From positions 1 to 64,000 of the forward strand of contig CALVWR010000010.1 in assembly GCA_944367565.1 (NCBI GenBank): 64,000 nucleotides of DNA, given 5' to 3'. Under the pieces are notes generated by a model that was not told the origin of the DNA, did no database searches, and saw nothing but the letters and a program-made list of their open reading frames with translations. This document shows positions 27,496-36,661 of the stretch, in pieces. The position numbers and the translations under genes were made by a program. Numbering within the stretch: the stretch's first letter is position 1; each line of letters starts with the position of its first letter. This DNA is from an uncultured Clostridia bacterium (GTDB lineage Bacteria > Bacillota > Clostridia > Christensenellales > Borkfalkiaceae).

Positions 27496-28248
27496 ATGAA
27501 AAGCGGCAGGGTAATCAAAAAAGCGTTTAAAAAGACCATACCCGTACTGATCGGTTATCTGTTTTTGGGATTTTCCTTCGGCGTTCTGCTGACGGCGTCC
27601 GGATTTGATTTATGGTACGCGCCGCTCATGAGCGTAACACTGTATGCGGGATCGATGCAGTTTGTGGCCATCGAATTGATGCTGGGGGCGTTCAATCTGG
27701 TCAATGCGGCGATCATGACGCTTCTCGTCAACGCACGGCACCTTTTTTACGGACTGAGTCTTGTGGACAAATACAAGGGCACGGGACTTTATAAATTTTA
27801 TCTGATGTTCGGACTGACCGACGAAACATACGCGCTCGTTTCCTCTCTCGAAGAGCCGAGGGGAGAAGAGACGACGAAGCTGTATTTTTACATCACGCTT
27901 TTCGATCATCTGTATTGGATTCTCGGCGGCTTGCTGGGGGCGACGGTGGGCACGCTGATCGCCTTTCCGTCAAAAGGGCTGGAATTCACGATGACGGCAT
28001 TGTTTCTTGTCATCTTTGTGGAACAGTGGGAGGCGAGCAAAACGCACGTTCCGGCGCTTTGCGGCGTGGCGGTGACGCTGGCGTGTCTGCTGCTTTTCGG
28101 AACTCAATATTTTCTTTTGGTCACGATGGCGATTCTGCTGATCCTGCTTACCGTGCTGAGAAAAAAACTCGAACCGCGCGAAGCGGCGTTGCCGCCGGAA
28201 TCGCTCGGCGGGGAAGAGTTTGCGGATCAGGGAGGGAAAAAAGGATGA
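27496..28248 (+). CDS. azlC: AzlC family branched-chain amino acid exporter subunit
   Basis: Large membrane subunit of the AzlCD exporter for branched-chain amino acids and analogues. 250 residues with about seven hydrophobic helices and the AzlC motifs GFSFGVLL, AGSMQFVAIEL and VNARHLFYG. I start at 27496 with GGAGAG upstream; the in-frame ATG at 27447 overlaps the -10 box. Charged tail after the last helix. Coupled to azlD by an ATGA overlap. Confidence 0.9.
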   Translation: MKSGRVIKKAFKKTIPVLIGYLFLGFSFGVLLTASGFDLWYAPLMSVTLYAGSMQFVAIELMLGAFNLVNAAIMTLLVNARHLFYGLSLVDKYKGTGLYKFYLMFGLTDETYALVSSLEEPRGEETTKLYFYITLFDHLYWILGGLLGATVGTLIAFPSKGLEFTMTALFLVIFVEQWEASKTHVPALCGVAVTLACLLLFGTQYFLLVTMAILLILLTVLRKKLEPREAALPPESLGGEEFADQGGKKG

Positions 28249-28571
28249 GCATCGGTCAATTGCTTCTGACGATCGCGGTCATTGCCGTCGTCACCTTTCT
28301 CACCCGTTCGCTTGCGTTTATCGCGTTCAGCGGGAGAACGGTCCCGAAATATGTGCGATATCTCGGTTATGTTTTGCCCACGGCGATCATCGGAATGTTG
28401 GTCGTGTACTGTTTCAAAGATACGGTGATCGCACAATACCCGTACGGAATTCCCGAACTGATTGTGGGACTTGCGGTGGTGGGGCTGCACAAATGGAAGC
28501 ACAATCTGCTTTTGAGTATGCTGATCGGAACGGCGTTATATATGGTGCTCGTACAAGTTGTTTTCGCGTGA
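28245..28571 (+). CDS. azlD: AzlD family small exporter subunit
   Basis: Small (108 residues) partner of AzlC, with about four hydrophobic helices and the family segments TFLTRSLAF and LPTAIIGMLVVYC. The start ATG overlaps the azlC stop; AAGGATG is preceded by a GGAGGG site. Both subunits are needed for export of valine/leucine-type compounds in studied members; the exact substrate here is inferred only from the family. Confidence 0.88.
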   Translation: MSIGQLLLTIAVIAVVTFLTRSLAFIAFSGRTVPKYVRYLGYVLPTAIIGMLVVYCFKDTVIAQYPYGIPELIVGLAVVGLHKWKHNLLLSMLIGTALYMVLVQVVFA

Positions 28572-28623
28572 GCAAACGTTCTGTTTCGCACGGCGGAAAA
28601 ATAAAATAGGAGAGGCCAAAAAC

Positions 28624-29532
28624 ATGGAAATCGAAAAACTTTATCCCGAAACAAAGGACTTTATCTGGGGAGGGAACAAGCTCAAAGAGTACGGGAAAAA
28701 AACGGATAAGGCATGTATTGCGGAAAGCTGGGAACTGTCGTTTCATCCTGCGGGACCGAGCCGGCTTGCCGACGGCAGAACGCTGGCGGAAGTCGCAAAA
28801 AAATCCGATTGGGGAGAAAACGCGGCAAAATTCCCGTTTTTTCCGGTACTGATCAAACTGATTGATTCGGCGGATAATCTTTCCGTACAGGTTCATCCTT
28901 CCGACGAATACGCGTTGAAGAACGAAGGACAGTTCGGCAAAACGGAGATGTGGTATATCGTGGAAGCGGAAGAGGGCGCGGGGATTTATCTGGGATTCCG
29001 CCGCGACGTGACCGCGGAAGAGTTCGGCAAGGCCATCGAGGACAATACCGTGCTGGAGCTGCTCAATTTTTTTCCCGTTAAAAAAGGCGAGCATTATTTC
29101 ATCGCGGCGGGGACGGTACACGCCATCGGCAAAGGCTGTCTGATCGCGGAGATCCAGCAGAACAGCAATCTGACGTACCGCGTTTACGATTACAACAGGA
29201 AAGACGCGTCGGGCAAAGGGCGCGAACTGCATATCGAGAAGGCGAAACAGGTGGCGAATCTGCACAGATTTGAAAACTGTCCGTACAGCGAGGCGTATAA
29301 CGGGGGAACGCGCATCGGAAAGTGCGCATATTTTACCGTGACGAAATATGTGCTTACAGGGGAGAAAAAGCTGTCTGCGGACCGAAAGAGCTTCAACGCC
29401 GTGACCTTTGTGAGCGGGCAGGGTACGATTGCAGGCAGGGAGGCAAGGAAAGGCGATACGTTCTTCGTGCCTGCGGGATACGGAGAATATACGGTAAACG
29501 GAAACGCGGAGATCCTCGTGACAGAAGTATAA
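28624..29532 (+). CDS. manA: Mannose-6-phosphate isomerase, class I
   Basis: Zinc enzyme interconverting mannose 6-phosphate and fructose 6-phosphate. 302 residues of the short Firmicute type. Start region KDFIWGGNKL, zinc ligands in SVQVHPSDEYA with a following KTEMWYI segment, HYFIAAGTVHAIG and the catalytic part around NLTYRVYDYNR. ATG at 28624 preceded by AGGAGAGG. It sits 52 bp after azlD and 16 bp before the protease gene; no mannose transporter is adjacent. Confidence 0.93.
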   Translation: MEIEKLYPETKDFIWGGNKLKEYGKKTDKACIAESWELSFHPAGPSRLADGRTLAEVAKKSDWGENAAKFPFFPVLIKLIDSADNLSVQVHPSDEYALKNEGQFGKTEMWYIVEAEEGAGIYLGFRRDVTAEEFGKAIEDNTVLELLNFFPVKKGEHYFIAAGTVHAIGKGCLIAEIQQNSNLTYRVYDYNRKDASGKGRELHIEKAKQVANLHRFENCPYSEAYNGGTRIGKCAYFTVTKYVLTGEKKLSADRKSFNAVTFVSGQGTIAGREARKGDTFFVPAGYGEYTVNGNAEILVTEV

Positions 29533-29548
29533 GGGTTCGGGAGAAAGG

Positions 29549-30280
29549 ATGAAAAAGAAGATTGCATCGGTTTTGGCAGCGCTGATTCTGGCGTTGAGCC
29601 TGAGTGCGTGCAACGTCGGTTACATCGACAATACGGCGTTTGTGAACGATATCACTGAACAGGCGATCAAAGCGGCGGTAAAGATTGTGGCGGAACTTCG
29701 GGGAACGACCTATATCGGCAGCGGTGCGGTGTACGCCTATGAACAGGGAAGGTATTACGCCCTGACAAACAATCACGTCGCGGGGGAAGCGGGACAGTCG
29801 GTTCTGGGGCAGTTAATCGTGTTTGACTGCTACGGGAATCCGTATGAAGCGCGATTGGAAAAAGCGTCTTTGGAAAACGATCTGGCAATCGTTTCGTTTG
29901 CGGAACAGGAAGGATATCTCGCGGCGATAGAGGTGCTGGAAATTGCAAAAACCGATGAGAAGGTCGGCACGGAAATTGCGGCAATCGGTTCGCCGGAAGG
30001 GCAGTTTAACACCGTAACACTGGGCAGAATCCTGCGCTACGACAAAGCGGAACTGACGGGGGATCATTCCGGCAGCGAGATCGAATATCCGGTGATCTGT
30101 CACAGCGCGGTGATCCGCGGCGGTTCGAGCGGCGGGATGCTCATAAACAAAGATCTGCAGATCGTCGGGATCAATTATGCCGGCGGCACGCTGGAAGAAA
30201 CGGGCGAATTCGTGGAAGGATACGCGGTTCCGGCGGAAAAAATAACGGACTTTCTCAATGAACAGCAAGGAGAGGTATGA
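29549..30280 (+). CDS. Trypsin-like serine protease, lipoprotein
   Basis: Membrane-anchored extracytoplasmic S1-type (HtrA-like) protease of 243 residues. A signal peptide ends in lipobox LSAC with Cys21 as lipidation site. The catalytic triad is His76 (TNNHVAG), Asp111 (ENDLAIV) and Ser194 (GGSSGGM). No PDZ domain follows, so it is the bare protease module, shorter than HtrA. It is coupled to a YitT-family gene by a 4-bp overlap. It may act in envelope protein quality control; the substrate is unknown. Confidence 0.88.
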   Translation: MKKKIASVLAALILALSLSACNVGYIDNTAFVNDITEQAIKAAVKIVAELRGTTYIGSGAVYAYEQGRYYALTNNHVAGEAGQSVLGQLIVFDCYGNPYEARLEKASLENDLAIVSFAEQEGYLAAIEVLEIAKTDEKVGTEIAAIGSPEGQFNTVTLGRILRYDKAELTGDHSGSEIEYPVICHSAVIRGGSSGGMLINKDLQIVGINYAGGTLEETGEFVEGYAVPAEKITDFLNEQQGEV

Positions 30281-31245
30281 AGAGTAAAATTTTGAAACAG
30301 GCCGTTTTGCGGTATAGCGCTCTTACAATAGCGGGAATTGTGAATGCGTTCGGAGTCACGCTGTTTTTGTTTCCCGTAAAACTTCTCGACAGCGGATTTT
30401 CCGGTACTTCGCTTTTTTTATCGCATTTTGCCCTTTCGTTAAGCGTATGGCTTCTTATTCTGAACGTCCCCGTATATCTTTTAGCGTATAAAAAACTGGG
30501 CTGGCAGATGCTGTCGCGTTCCCTTTGGGCGATCGCGATGTATTCGCTGTTTTCCTTTGTGTTTCAGACGGTTTTTCCGTCGCTGACGGCGGATTCGCCT
30601 TCTTCGCCCATCGCCGGCACCGATTTATTGCTCTGCGCGCTTTTCGGCGGTCTGATTTCGGGCATCGGGAGCGGGCTGACTATCCGTTTCGGCGGCGCGA
30701 TCGACGGCGTGGAAGTTCTTTCCCTGCTTTTTGCCAAAAAACTGAATCTTACGGTCGGAACGTTTGTCATGATTTTCAACGTGCTGATCTACATCGCCAG
30801 CGGAATCGCGTTTTCTTCCTGGGAATTGCCGCTTTATTCCGTGATTTCTTACGGGGTAGGACTGAAAGCCGTCGACTTTATCGTGGACGGACTCGATAAG
30901 GGAAAAGCCGTGACGATCATCACGGAGCATCCCGAAGAAATGCTGAAAAAAATCAGCGGTTATTTCGGCCGCGGCATCACGGTGTTCGATGCAAAGGGTT
31001 ATTATTCCGATCAGGGCAAAAAAGTCCTTTATGTCGTCGTCAACCGTTTCGAGATCGCAAGACTCAAGTCCATTGTGGCAACTGCCGATCCGAACGCGTT
31101 TGTCGCGATTGCGGAGATCACCGACACGATGGGAACGAACATTAAGCTGAGGAAAAAAAGCAAAATGCTCGTACCGCCGGAAGAAGCAACGGCCGAAGAA
31201 ACGGAGAACGCGGATCGGGCAGATGCAGATCCGTCCGATCTCTGA
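30277..31245 (+). CDS. YitT family membrane protein (DUF161/DUF2179)
   Basis: 322-residue protein with about five to six N-terminal membrane helices and a soluble C-terminal DUF2179 domain (~80 residues, roughly 210-290), the standard YitT arrangement. The GxxxGIGSGLTIRFGGAIDG-like stretch is typical of the family. Function is unknown; transport has been suggested for family members. The ATG overlaps the stop of the protease gene. The last ~30 residues are charged and rich in Glu/Ala. A strong terminator follows. Confidence 0.85.
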   Translation: MKSKILKQAVLRYSALTIAGIVNAFGVTLFLFPVKLLDSGFSGTSLFLSHFALSLSVWLLILNVPVYLLAYKKLGWQMLSRSLWAIAMYSLFSFVFQTVFPSLTADSPSSPIAGTDLLLCALFGGLISGIGSGLTIRFGGAIDGVEVLSLLFAKKLNLTVGTFVMIFNVLIYIASGIAFSSWELPLYSVISYGVGLKAVDFIVDGLDKGKAVTIITEHPEEMLKKISGYFGRGITVFDAKGYYSDQGKKVLYVVVNRFEIARLKSIVATADPNAFVAIAEITDTMGTNIKLRKKSKMLVPPEEATAEETENADRADADPSDL

Positions 31246-31327
31246 AACGCAAAGGCGGGATTCTGCTACGGATCGGAACGCGATCCGTCTAAAACGCCGC
31301 AATCCGATTTGCCGTTTGCACGCAAAT

Positions 31328-31368
31328 GCCTCCGAAAACGCGAAAAAGCGTTTTCGGAGGCGTTTTTG
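31328..31368 (+). terminator. Terminator after the YitT gene
   Basis: 14-bp perfect stem (31328-31341 with 31348-31361), six-base loop, then TTTTTGTC. No gene was found between 31246 and the rex promoter. Confidence 0.9.
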
Positions 31369-31572
31369 TCTTTTTTGTGCTTTTTTGCATTCTGCAAGCC
31401 GGAACGCACTGCCGGACGGTTGAGCAGACCGCGCTTGTCTTGCGCCCGTTTCTGAAATACTTCGCAACGCAAAAGATTACCGCGCGACCGATCCGCTCCC
31501 GGACAGAAACTCTCCGACTTTCGTATTCGATAAAATTTTATCGATAATTTTATATCAAAATTAAGAAAAGCC

Positions 31573-31601
31573 TTTACAACGCGCGAAAAGTGTGTTACAA
31601 T
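31573..31601 (+). promoter_or_regulatory. rex operon promoter
   Basis: TTTACA (31573-31578), 17-bp spacer, TACAAT (31596-31601), about 20 bases before the rex ATG. No full palindromic Rex operator was recognised around it. Confidence 0.75.
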
Positions 31602-31621
31602 ATGAGACAAAGGAGAAAGAG

Positions 31622-32254
31622 ATGACCACGGTAATATCAAAAGCCACATTACAGCGGCTTCCGGTATATCTGAACTGTCTGAAATCGGCGGCGGATACGG
31701 GGGAATACGTATCGGCGACGACGCTTGCGAACCGGTTGGGGCTGGGGGAAGTGCAGGTGAGGAAGGATCTGGCGAGCATATGCGACGCGGGCAAGCCGAA
31801 AGTCGGTTATCTGAAGAAGGAACTCATCGCGGTACTGGAGAACTATCTGGGAGCGGATATGAACGACGCGGTGCTGGTGGGCGTAGGACATTTGGGAACG
31901 GCATTGCTTGCGTACAAAGGATTCGAGGAATACGGATTCAAGATCGTGGCGGGATTTGACGTAAATCCTGCGCTGATCGGCACCAAAGTAGCGGGGAAGC
32001 AGGTTTTTTCGGTGGGAGAAATGGATCATATCATCCGGCGTTTGGGGATCAGAATCGGGATCATCACGTTGCCGAAGGAATACGCGCAGGAGACGGCGGA
32101 CAAACTGATCGGCGCGGGAATTCGGGCGATCTGGAATTTTTCGCCGGCATACATTACGGTTCCGGAGAATATTGTGGTAAAGAACGAAAACATGGCGTCG
32201 TCGCTGGCGGTACTGTCGAAACAGTTGAAGGAAGTGACCGAAGCGGAGAAGTGA
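31622..32254 (+). CDS. rex: Redox-sensing transcriptional repressor Rex
   Basis: NADH/NAD+-responsive repressor of fermentative and hydrogenase genes. 210 residues: an N-terminal winged helix (LQRLPVYLNCL, then LGLGEVQVRKDLA) and a Rossmann domain (GVGHLGTALLAYKGF, FDVNPALIG). I start at 31622, with AAGGAG a few bases before; the in-frame ATG 30 bases earlier lies in the -10 region. It heads a redox block with a [2Fe-2S] protein, a HydA-like sensor and a phosphatase. Confidence 0.93.
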   Translation: MTTVISKATLQRLPVYLNCLKSAADTGEYVSATTLANRLGLGEVQVRKDLASICDAGKPKVGYLKKELIAVLENYLGADMNDAVLVGVGHLGTALLAYKGFEEYGFKIVAGFDVNPALIGTKVAGKQVFSVGEMDHIIRRLGIRIGIITLPKEYAQETADKLIGAGIRAIWNFSPAYITVPENIVVKNENMASSLAVLSKQLKEVTEAEK

Positions 32255-32293
32255 CGTTACGGTATAAAAAGGGAAAAAGACGGAGATAAACAG

Positions 32294-32542
32294 ATGGTAA
32301 AAGTAACGGTATGCATCGGCAGTTCGTGTCACATCAAGGGTGCGAGGGATGTTGTAGAGGCTTTTCAGGGACTGATTGAGAGTAAAGGATTGCAAAGCGA
32401 AGTGGATCTGGGCGGAACGTTCTGCGTAGGGCGGTGCAACGAAGACGGCGTCAGCGTTACGGTAGACGGAGAATATTACGCGGTGAGACCGGAGAATACG
32501 GAGGAGTTTTTCAACGAGGTCATCCTCGGACTGATCGGGTGA
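32294..32542 (+). CDS. Thioredoxin-like [2Fe-2S] ferredoxin
   Basis: 82-residue protein of the NuoE/HydC-type thioredoxin-like ferredoxin fold. Four Cys form the cluster site: C7, C12, C44 and C48 (C-x4-C and C-x3-C), with the GGTFCVGRC stretch typical of the group. It lacks the N-terminal helical part of full NuoE subunits. It lies between rex and the HydA-like sensor gene, 12 bp before the latter, and probably acts as an electron carrier or sensor partner within that set. Confidence 0.85.
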   Translation: MVKVTVCIGSSCHIKGARDVVEAFQGLIESKGLQSEVDLGGTFCVGRCNEDGVSVTVDGEYYAVRPENTEEFFNEVILGLIG

Positions 32543-32554
32543 GGAATCGAAGTC

Positions 32555-34261
32555 ATGGGAGCGTATCTTGAATTTAAAAACGCGGATTGTCGGGACTGTT
32601 ACAAATGTTTGCGGTTTTGTCCCGTCAAGGCGATCGAAGTGGTCAATCATCAGGCGCGGATCATCGAGAGCCGCTGTATTCTTTGCGGAAAATGTACGGA
32701 AGTTTGTCCGCAGAATGCAAAGCGGGTACATACCGATCGCGACGAAGTGAAAAAGCTGTTGGCGTCGGGGGAGAAGGTGGTGGCGTCGGTCGCGCCGTCG
32801 TTTGTATCGAGCTTTAAGCTGGAAGATTTTTCCGTGATGACGGAGGCGTTGAAGCAGTTGGGCTTTTCAGACGCGCAGGAGACGGCGATCGGCGCGCGGA
32901 TGGTGACTGCGGAATATGAAAAGCTGCTGAAGACGGGAAAGTATGCGAATCTGATCACTTCGGCGTGTCCGGCGGTGGACAGAATGATTCAGCTTTATTA
33001 TCCCGAAGCGTTGAAATATCTCGCGCCGGTAGACAGTCCAATGGTCGCCCATGCGAAGATGATCAAAGCGGCGCAGGCGTGTAAAGTCGTATTTATCGGA
33101 CCGTGCATCGCAAAAAAGCGGGAAGGCAGGGAATGCGGCGTGGTGGACGGCGTTCTGACGTTTGAAGATTTGCGCGTTCTGTTGGATGAAAGCGGCGTGG
33201 ATCTCGCAAAGATCGCGCAAAAACACGATGAAGCGTTCGGGGAGGTGAACCGGGCGAAATATTATCCGATCAGCCGCGGGATCATCAAATCGTTTGAAAA
33301 ATATGTGGACGGATACGAGTATGTGGCGGTGGACGGCGCGGAGAAGTGTCGGGAAGTTCTTGAAAACATCGATTCCATTTCGGGGATGTTTCTGGAATTG
33401 AATTGCTGCGAATACGCTTGCGTGAACGGTCCGTGCAGCATGATCCGCAAGGGAAGCGCGGTAGAGGCAAACGCGGCGATCCGAAAATATACGAATAAGG
33501 ATATCGAGGGCAAGCTGTCCGCGGCGGCATATCAACCGGACGGCGTGGATTTTTCGCATGAATACGAGCGCATCGTTCCGCAGGACAGAAACCCTTCGGA
33601 GCGGGAGATCGAGGAGATTCTGGCGAGAACGGGAAAAACGGAAAAGAAAGACGAACTGAACTGCGGCGCGTGCGGATACAACAGCTGTCGGGAAAAAGCA
33701 TGGGCGGTGGCCAACGGGTATGCGGAGATCGAAATGTGTCTGCCGTATATGCGGGAGCGCGCCGAATCGATGTCATACGAGATCATCCAGAGCAGTCCGA
33801 ACGGGATCATTTTGCTGGATAACGATTTCAATATTACGGAGATCAACCGGAAAGCGAAGGAGATCTTCGGGATTACCGAAAAGGACGTGAAGGGAAAACC
33901 CGCCTTCGATTACATCAACCCGACGGAATTTGTTCTGGCGCAGGAAGATGGGAAAGACGTTCGCAACAAGCGCGTAAAGATAGAAAAAACGGGAAAGACC
34001 ATCGAGCTGACGGTAATTCTTCTGAAAAAACAGAAGGTGCTTTACGGGGTGATGAAAGACATCACGGAAGAGGCGGATTACGACGAAAAGCTCAACGCGG
34101 TGAAGATGGAAACGCTTTCCACGACCGACGAGGTCATCAAGAAGCAGATGCGCGTGGCGCAGGAGATTGCGTCCTTGCTCGGGGAAACGACGGCGGAAAC
34201 CAAAGTGGCGTTATTGAAGCTGAAAAAGACGTTGCAGGACGAAGGACCGGAGGAAAGGTAG
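32555..34261 (+). CDS. HydA-like iron-sulfur sensor protein with PAS domain
   Basis: 568-residue protein related to the H-cluster domain of [FeFe] hydrogenases. Order: two [4Fe-4S] ferredoxin motifs (C12-C22 and C41-C51), a HydA-like domain (~65-330), a Fes-type CGACGYNSC cluster motif (C370, C373, C378, C395), and a PAS domain (~405-515). Of the HydA signature, ligand cysteines C138, C184, C285 and C289 remain. The proton-relay Cys of TSCCP is Ala137 and the GGGQP ending is lost. This fits a redox or H2 sensor rather than an efficient hydrogenase. A SpoIIE phosphatase follows 1 bp later. Confidence 0.85.
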   Translation: MGAYLEFKNADCRDCYKCLRFCPVKAIEVVNHQARIIESRCILCGKCTEVCPQNAKRVHTDRDEVKKLLASGEKVVASVAPSFVSSFKLEDFSVMTEALKQLGFSDAQETAIGARMVTAEYEKLLKTGKYANLITSACPAVDRMIQLYYPEALKYLAPVDSPMVAHAKMIKAAQACKVVFIGPCIAKKREGRECGVVDGVLTFEDLRVLLDESGVDLAKIAQKHDEAFGEVNRAKYYPISRGIIKSFEKYVDGYEYVAVDGAEKCREVLENIDSISGMFLELNCCEYACVNGPCSMIRKGSAVEANAAIRKYTNKDIEGKLSAAAYQPDGVDFSHEYERIVPQDRNPSEREIEEILARTGKTEKKDELNCGACGYNSCREKAWAVANGYAEIEMCLPYMRERAESMSYEIIQSSPNGIILLDNDFNITEINRKAKEIFGITEKDVKGKPAFDYINPTEFVLAQEDGKDVRNKRVKIEKTGKTIELTVILLKKQKVLYGVMKDITEEADYDEKLNAVKMETLSTTDEVIKKQMRVAQEIASLLGETTAETKVALLKLKKTLQDEGPEER

Positions 34262-34262
34262 A

Positions 34263-35423
34263 ATGTCTCTGCGGCTGGAAAGCGGCTATACGTCGCTCAA
34301 CAAAAAGAACGAAGAGCTTTGCGGCGACAAGGTGGAGATCCGGCGGAACGAAGGATGTACGACGCTGGTGCTGGCGGACGGGCTGGGAAGCGGCGTAAAA
34401 GCGAATATTTTGTCCACGCTGACGAGTAAGATTCTCTGTACGATGGTCAGCGAAGGAATTTCGATCTACGATTGCGTGGAAACGATCTTGCAGAGTCTGC
34501 CGGTGTGTAAGGTCAGGGGCGTGGCGTACTCGACGTTTACGGTCATTCACGTTTCCGACGATGGAAAAGGGTATCTTCTGGAATTCGACAATCCTGCGGC
34601 GATTTTCTATCATAACGGAACGTGCGGGGACTTCGGGCGGGAAGAGCTGCTCGTATGCGGAAAGAAAGTGTATAAAACGGAACTTGCGCTTGAAGAAGGG
34701 GATATGATCGTCACGATGAGCGACGGAGTGATCCACGCGGGTATCGGCATGACGATGAATTTCGGTTGGCAGCGGAAGGACGTCGTGAAATATCTGAATG
34801 AGGCGATTCGTCCAGAAATGAGTGCGCGTTGCGTTGCATGGCTGCTTGCGGCGGCGTGCAACGATCTGTATCTGGACAGTCCCGGGGACGATACCACGGT
34901 GCTTGCCGTAAAGATAAGAAAGGCGCTGCGGGTGGATGTGATGATCGGACCTCCGGTAGACAAGAGTCAGGACGATTTCTACATTACGCGGTTTCTGAGC
35001 GGGGAAGGCAAAAAAGTGGTGTGCGGCGGAACGAGTTCGCAGATCGTGGCGCGGCATTTGGGGAAGACGGTGCGTGCGAGCCTGGATTTTCCCGATAAAG
35101 ACGTACCGCCGATCGGCTATATCGACGGGATCGACCTGACGACGGAAGGCGTGCTGACGATGCGGAAATTGCTGGAGTATTCGGAGAAATATCTGTCGGT
35201 AAGCGATCTTTCTCCGAAGTATTACACGAAAAAGGACGGTGCGAGTCTGCTTGCGGAACTGCTGTTCGAGCAGGCGAGCGACATCACGTTTTACGTCGGT
35301 CAGAGTATCAACAAGGCGCACCAGGGATTGCCGATCGACATCACGATGAAACTGAAACTTGTGGAAACGCTTTCCGGAAATCTGAAAAAGATGGGAAAGA
35401 ACGTGGAAATTTATTACGATTGA
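34263..35423 (+). CDS. SpoIIE/PP2C-family serine phosphatase
   Basis: 386-residue protein with an N-terminal PP2C-like SpoIIE domain (~1-220). Metal-binding Asp motifs are VLADGLGSG, MSDGVIHAG and GDDTTVLAV. The C-terminal ~150 residues are a separate, unassigned domain. It starts 1 bp after the HydA-like PAS sensor, so a sensor-to-phosphatase signalling route acting on an anti-sigma or other phosphoprotein is a reasonable inference. In other Clostridia such pairs lie beside electron-bifurcating hydrogenase genes; none are present here. Confidence 0.85.
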   Translation: MSLRLESGYTSLNKKNEELCGDKVEIRRNEGCTTLVLADGLGSGVKANILSTLTSKILCTMVSEGISIYDCVETILQSLPVCKVRGVAYSTFTVIHVSDDGKGYLLEFDNPAAIFYHNGTCGDFGREELLVCGKKVYKTELALEEGDMIVTMSDGVIHAGIGMTMNFGWQRKDVVKYLNEAIRPEMSARCVAWLLAAACNDLYLDSPGDDTTVLAVKIRKALRVDVMIGPPVDKSQDDFYITRFLSGEGKKVVCGGTSSQIVARHLGKTVRASLDFPDKDVPPIGYIDGIDLTTEGVLTMRKLLEYSEKYLSVSDLSPKYYTKKDGASLLAELLFEQASDITFYVGQSINKAHQGLPIDITMKLKLVETLSGNLKKMGKNVEIYYD

Positions 35424-35476
35424 ACGGATATTGACGCGAAAAGCGCGATATAATAAACGGAAAAGGAGAAAAAAAG

Positions 35477-36661
35477 ATGGCAAGATTTACTTTACCGAGA
35501 GATCTGTATTTCGGAAAAGGCTGCATGGAGGAAGTTCTCGGCAACCTCAAAGGAAAGAAGGCGATTATCGTCGTAGGCGGGGGGTCGATGAAGCGGTTCG
35601 GCTTCCTGGATAAGGCGGTAAACGCGCTTAAAAAAGCGAACATCGAAGTGGAACTTTTTGAAAACGTCGAACCGGATCCGTCGGTGGAAACGGTCATGCG
35701 CGGCGCGGAAGCCATGAGAAAATTCCAGCCTGACTGGATTATTTCGATGGGAGGCGGTTCTCCGATCGACGCGGCGAAAGCGATGTGGGTATTTTACGAA
35801 TATCCGGACGTTACGTTTGAACAGCTGATCACGCCGTTCAGCTTCCCGGAACTGAGACAGAAAGCGAAGTTCCTCGCGATTCCGTCCACGTCGGGAACGG
35901 CGACGGAAGTTACGGCATTTTCCGTCATTACGGATTATTCGAAGGGGATCAAGTATCCTTTGGCGGATTTCAATATCACGCCGGACATCGCGGTGGTGGA
36001 TCCGCTGCTTGCGGAGACGATGCCGCCGAAGCTCGTTGCGCACACCGGTATGGACGCGCTGACGCACGCCATCGAAGCGTATGTTTCGACGATGAACGGG
36101 CCGTTCACCGATCCGCTGGCGCTCAGGGCGATCCAGATGGTATTCGAATATCTGCCGGCTTCGTTCGGCGGGGATATGGCTGCGCGTGAGCAGATGCATT
36201 ACGCGCAGTGTCTTGCGGGAATGGCGTTTTCCAACGCGTTGCTCGGAATCGTGCATTCCATGGCGCACAAGACGGGCGCGGCGTTCTCTACGGGACACAT
36301 TCCGCACGGTTGTGCGAACGCGATCTATCTGCCGTATGTGATCAAATATAATTCCAAAGACGCCACGGCGATGAAGCGTTACGGAGACATCGCGCGTTTT
36401 GTCGGACTGAAAGGAAAGAACGATGAAGAACTGATGCTGGCGCTCTGCGCGAAGATCGACGATTACAACAAGAAGCTCAACATTCCCAAGACGCTCAAGG
36501 AATTCGGCATCGACGAGAAGGAATTCAAGGAGAAACTGAGCGCCATCTCGAAAAATGCCGTAGGCGACGCCTGCACGGGCAGCAATCCGCGTTCTATTAC
36601 GCCGGAGCAGATGGAAAAGCTGTTTACGGCGATCTATTACGGAGAAAAAGTAGATTTTTAA
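35477..36661 (+). CDS. Iron-containing alcohol dehydrogenase
   Basis: Group III NAD(P)H alcohol dehydrogenase, 394 residues. The Fe/metal ligands are D193, H197 (GMDALTHAIE), H260 and H274 (GHIPHG), and the nucleotide motif is MGGGSPIDAAKA. It resembles butanol/ethanol dehydrogenases and the C-terminal half of AdhE. It probably reduces aldehydes to alcohols to reoxidise NADH. A perfect TATAAT lies at 35449-35454 but no -35 is well spaced. Control by the Rex encoded upstream is plausible but no operator was seen. It is directly followed by a flavoprotein gene. Confidence 0.9.
   Translation: MARFTLPRDLYFGKGCMEEVLGNLKGKKAIIVVGGGSMKRFGFLDKAVNALKKANIEVELFENVEPDPSVETVMRGAEAMRKFQPDWIISMGGGSPIDAAKAMWVFYEYPDVTFEQLITPFSFPELRQKAKFLAIPSTSGTATEVTAFSVITDYSKGIKYPLADFNITPDIAVVDPLLAETMPPKLVAHTGMDALTHAIEAYVSTMNGPFTDPLALRAIQMVFEYLPASFGGDMAAREQMHYAQCLAGMAFSNALLGIVHSMAHKTGAAFSTGHIPHGCANAIYLPYVIKYNSKDATAMKRYGDIARFVGLKGKNDEELMLALCAKIDDYNKKLNIPKTLKEFGIDEKEFKEKLSAISKNAVGDACTGSNPRSITPEQMEKLFTAIYYGEKVDF

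Noticed and set aside
32555..34261. Annotation as catalytic [FeFe] hydrogenase HydA
   Set aside because: The proton-relay Cys and the GGGQP segment are missing and a PAS domain is present; it reads as a sensor-type relative.
35431..35454. TTGACG plus TATAAT before the iron alcohol dehydrogenase
   Set aside because: The spacer is only 12 bp, too short for a sigma-A promoter; only the -10 is convincing.
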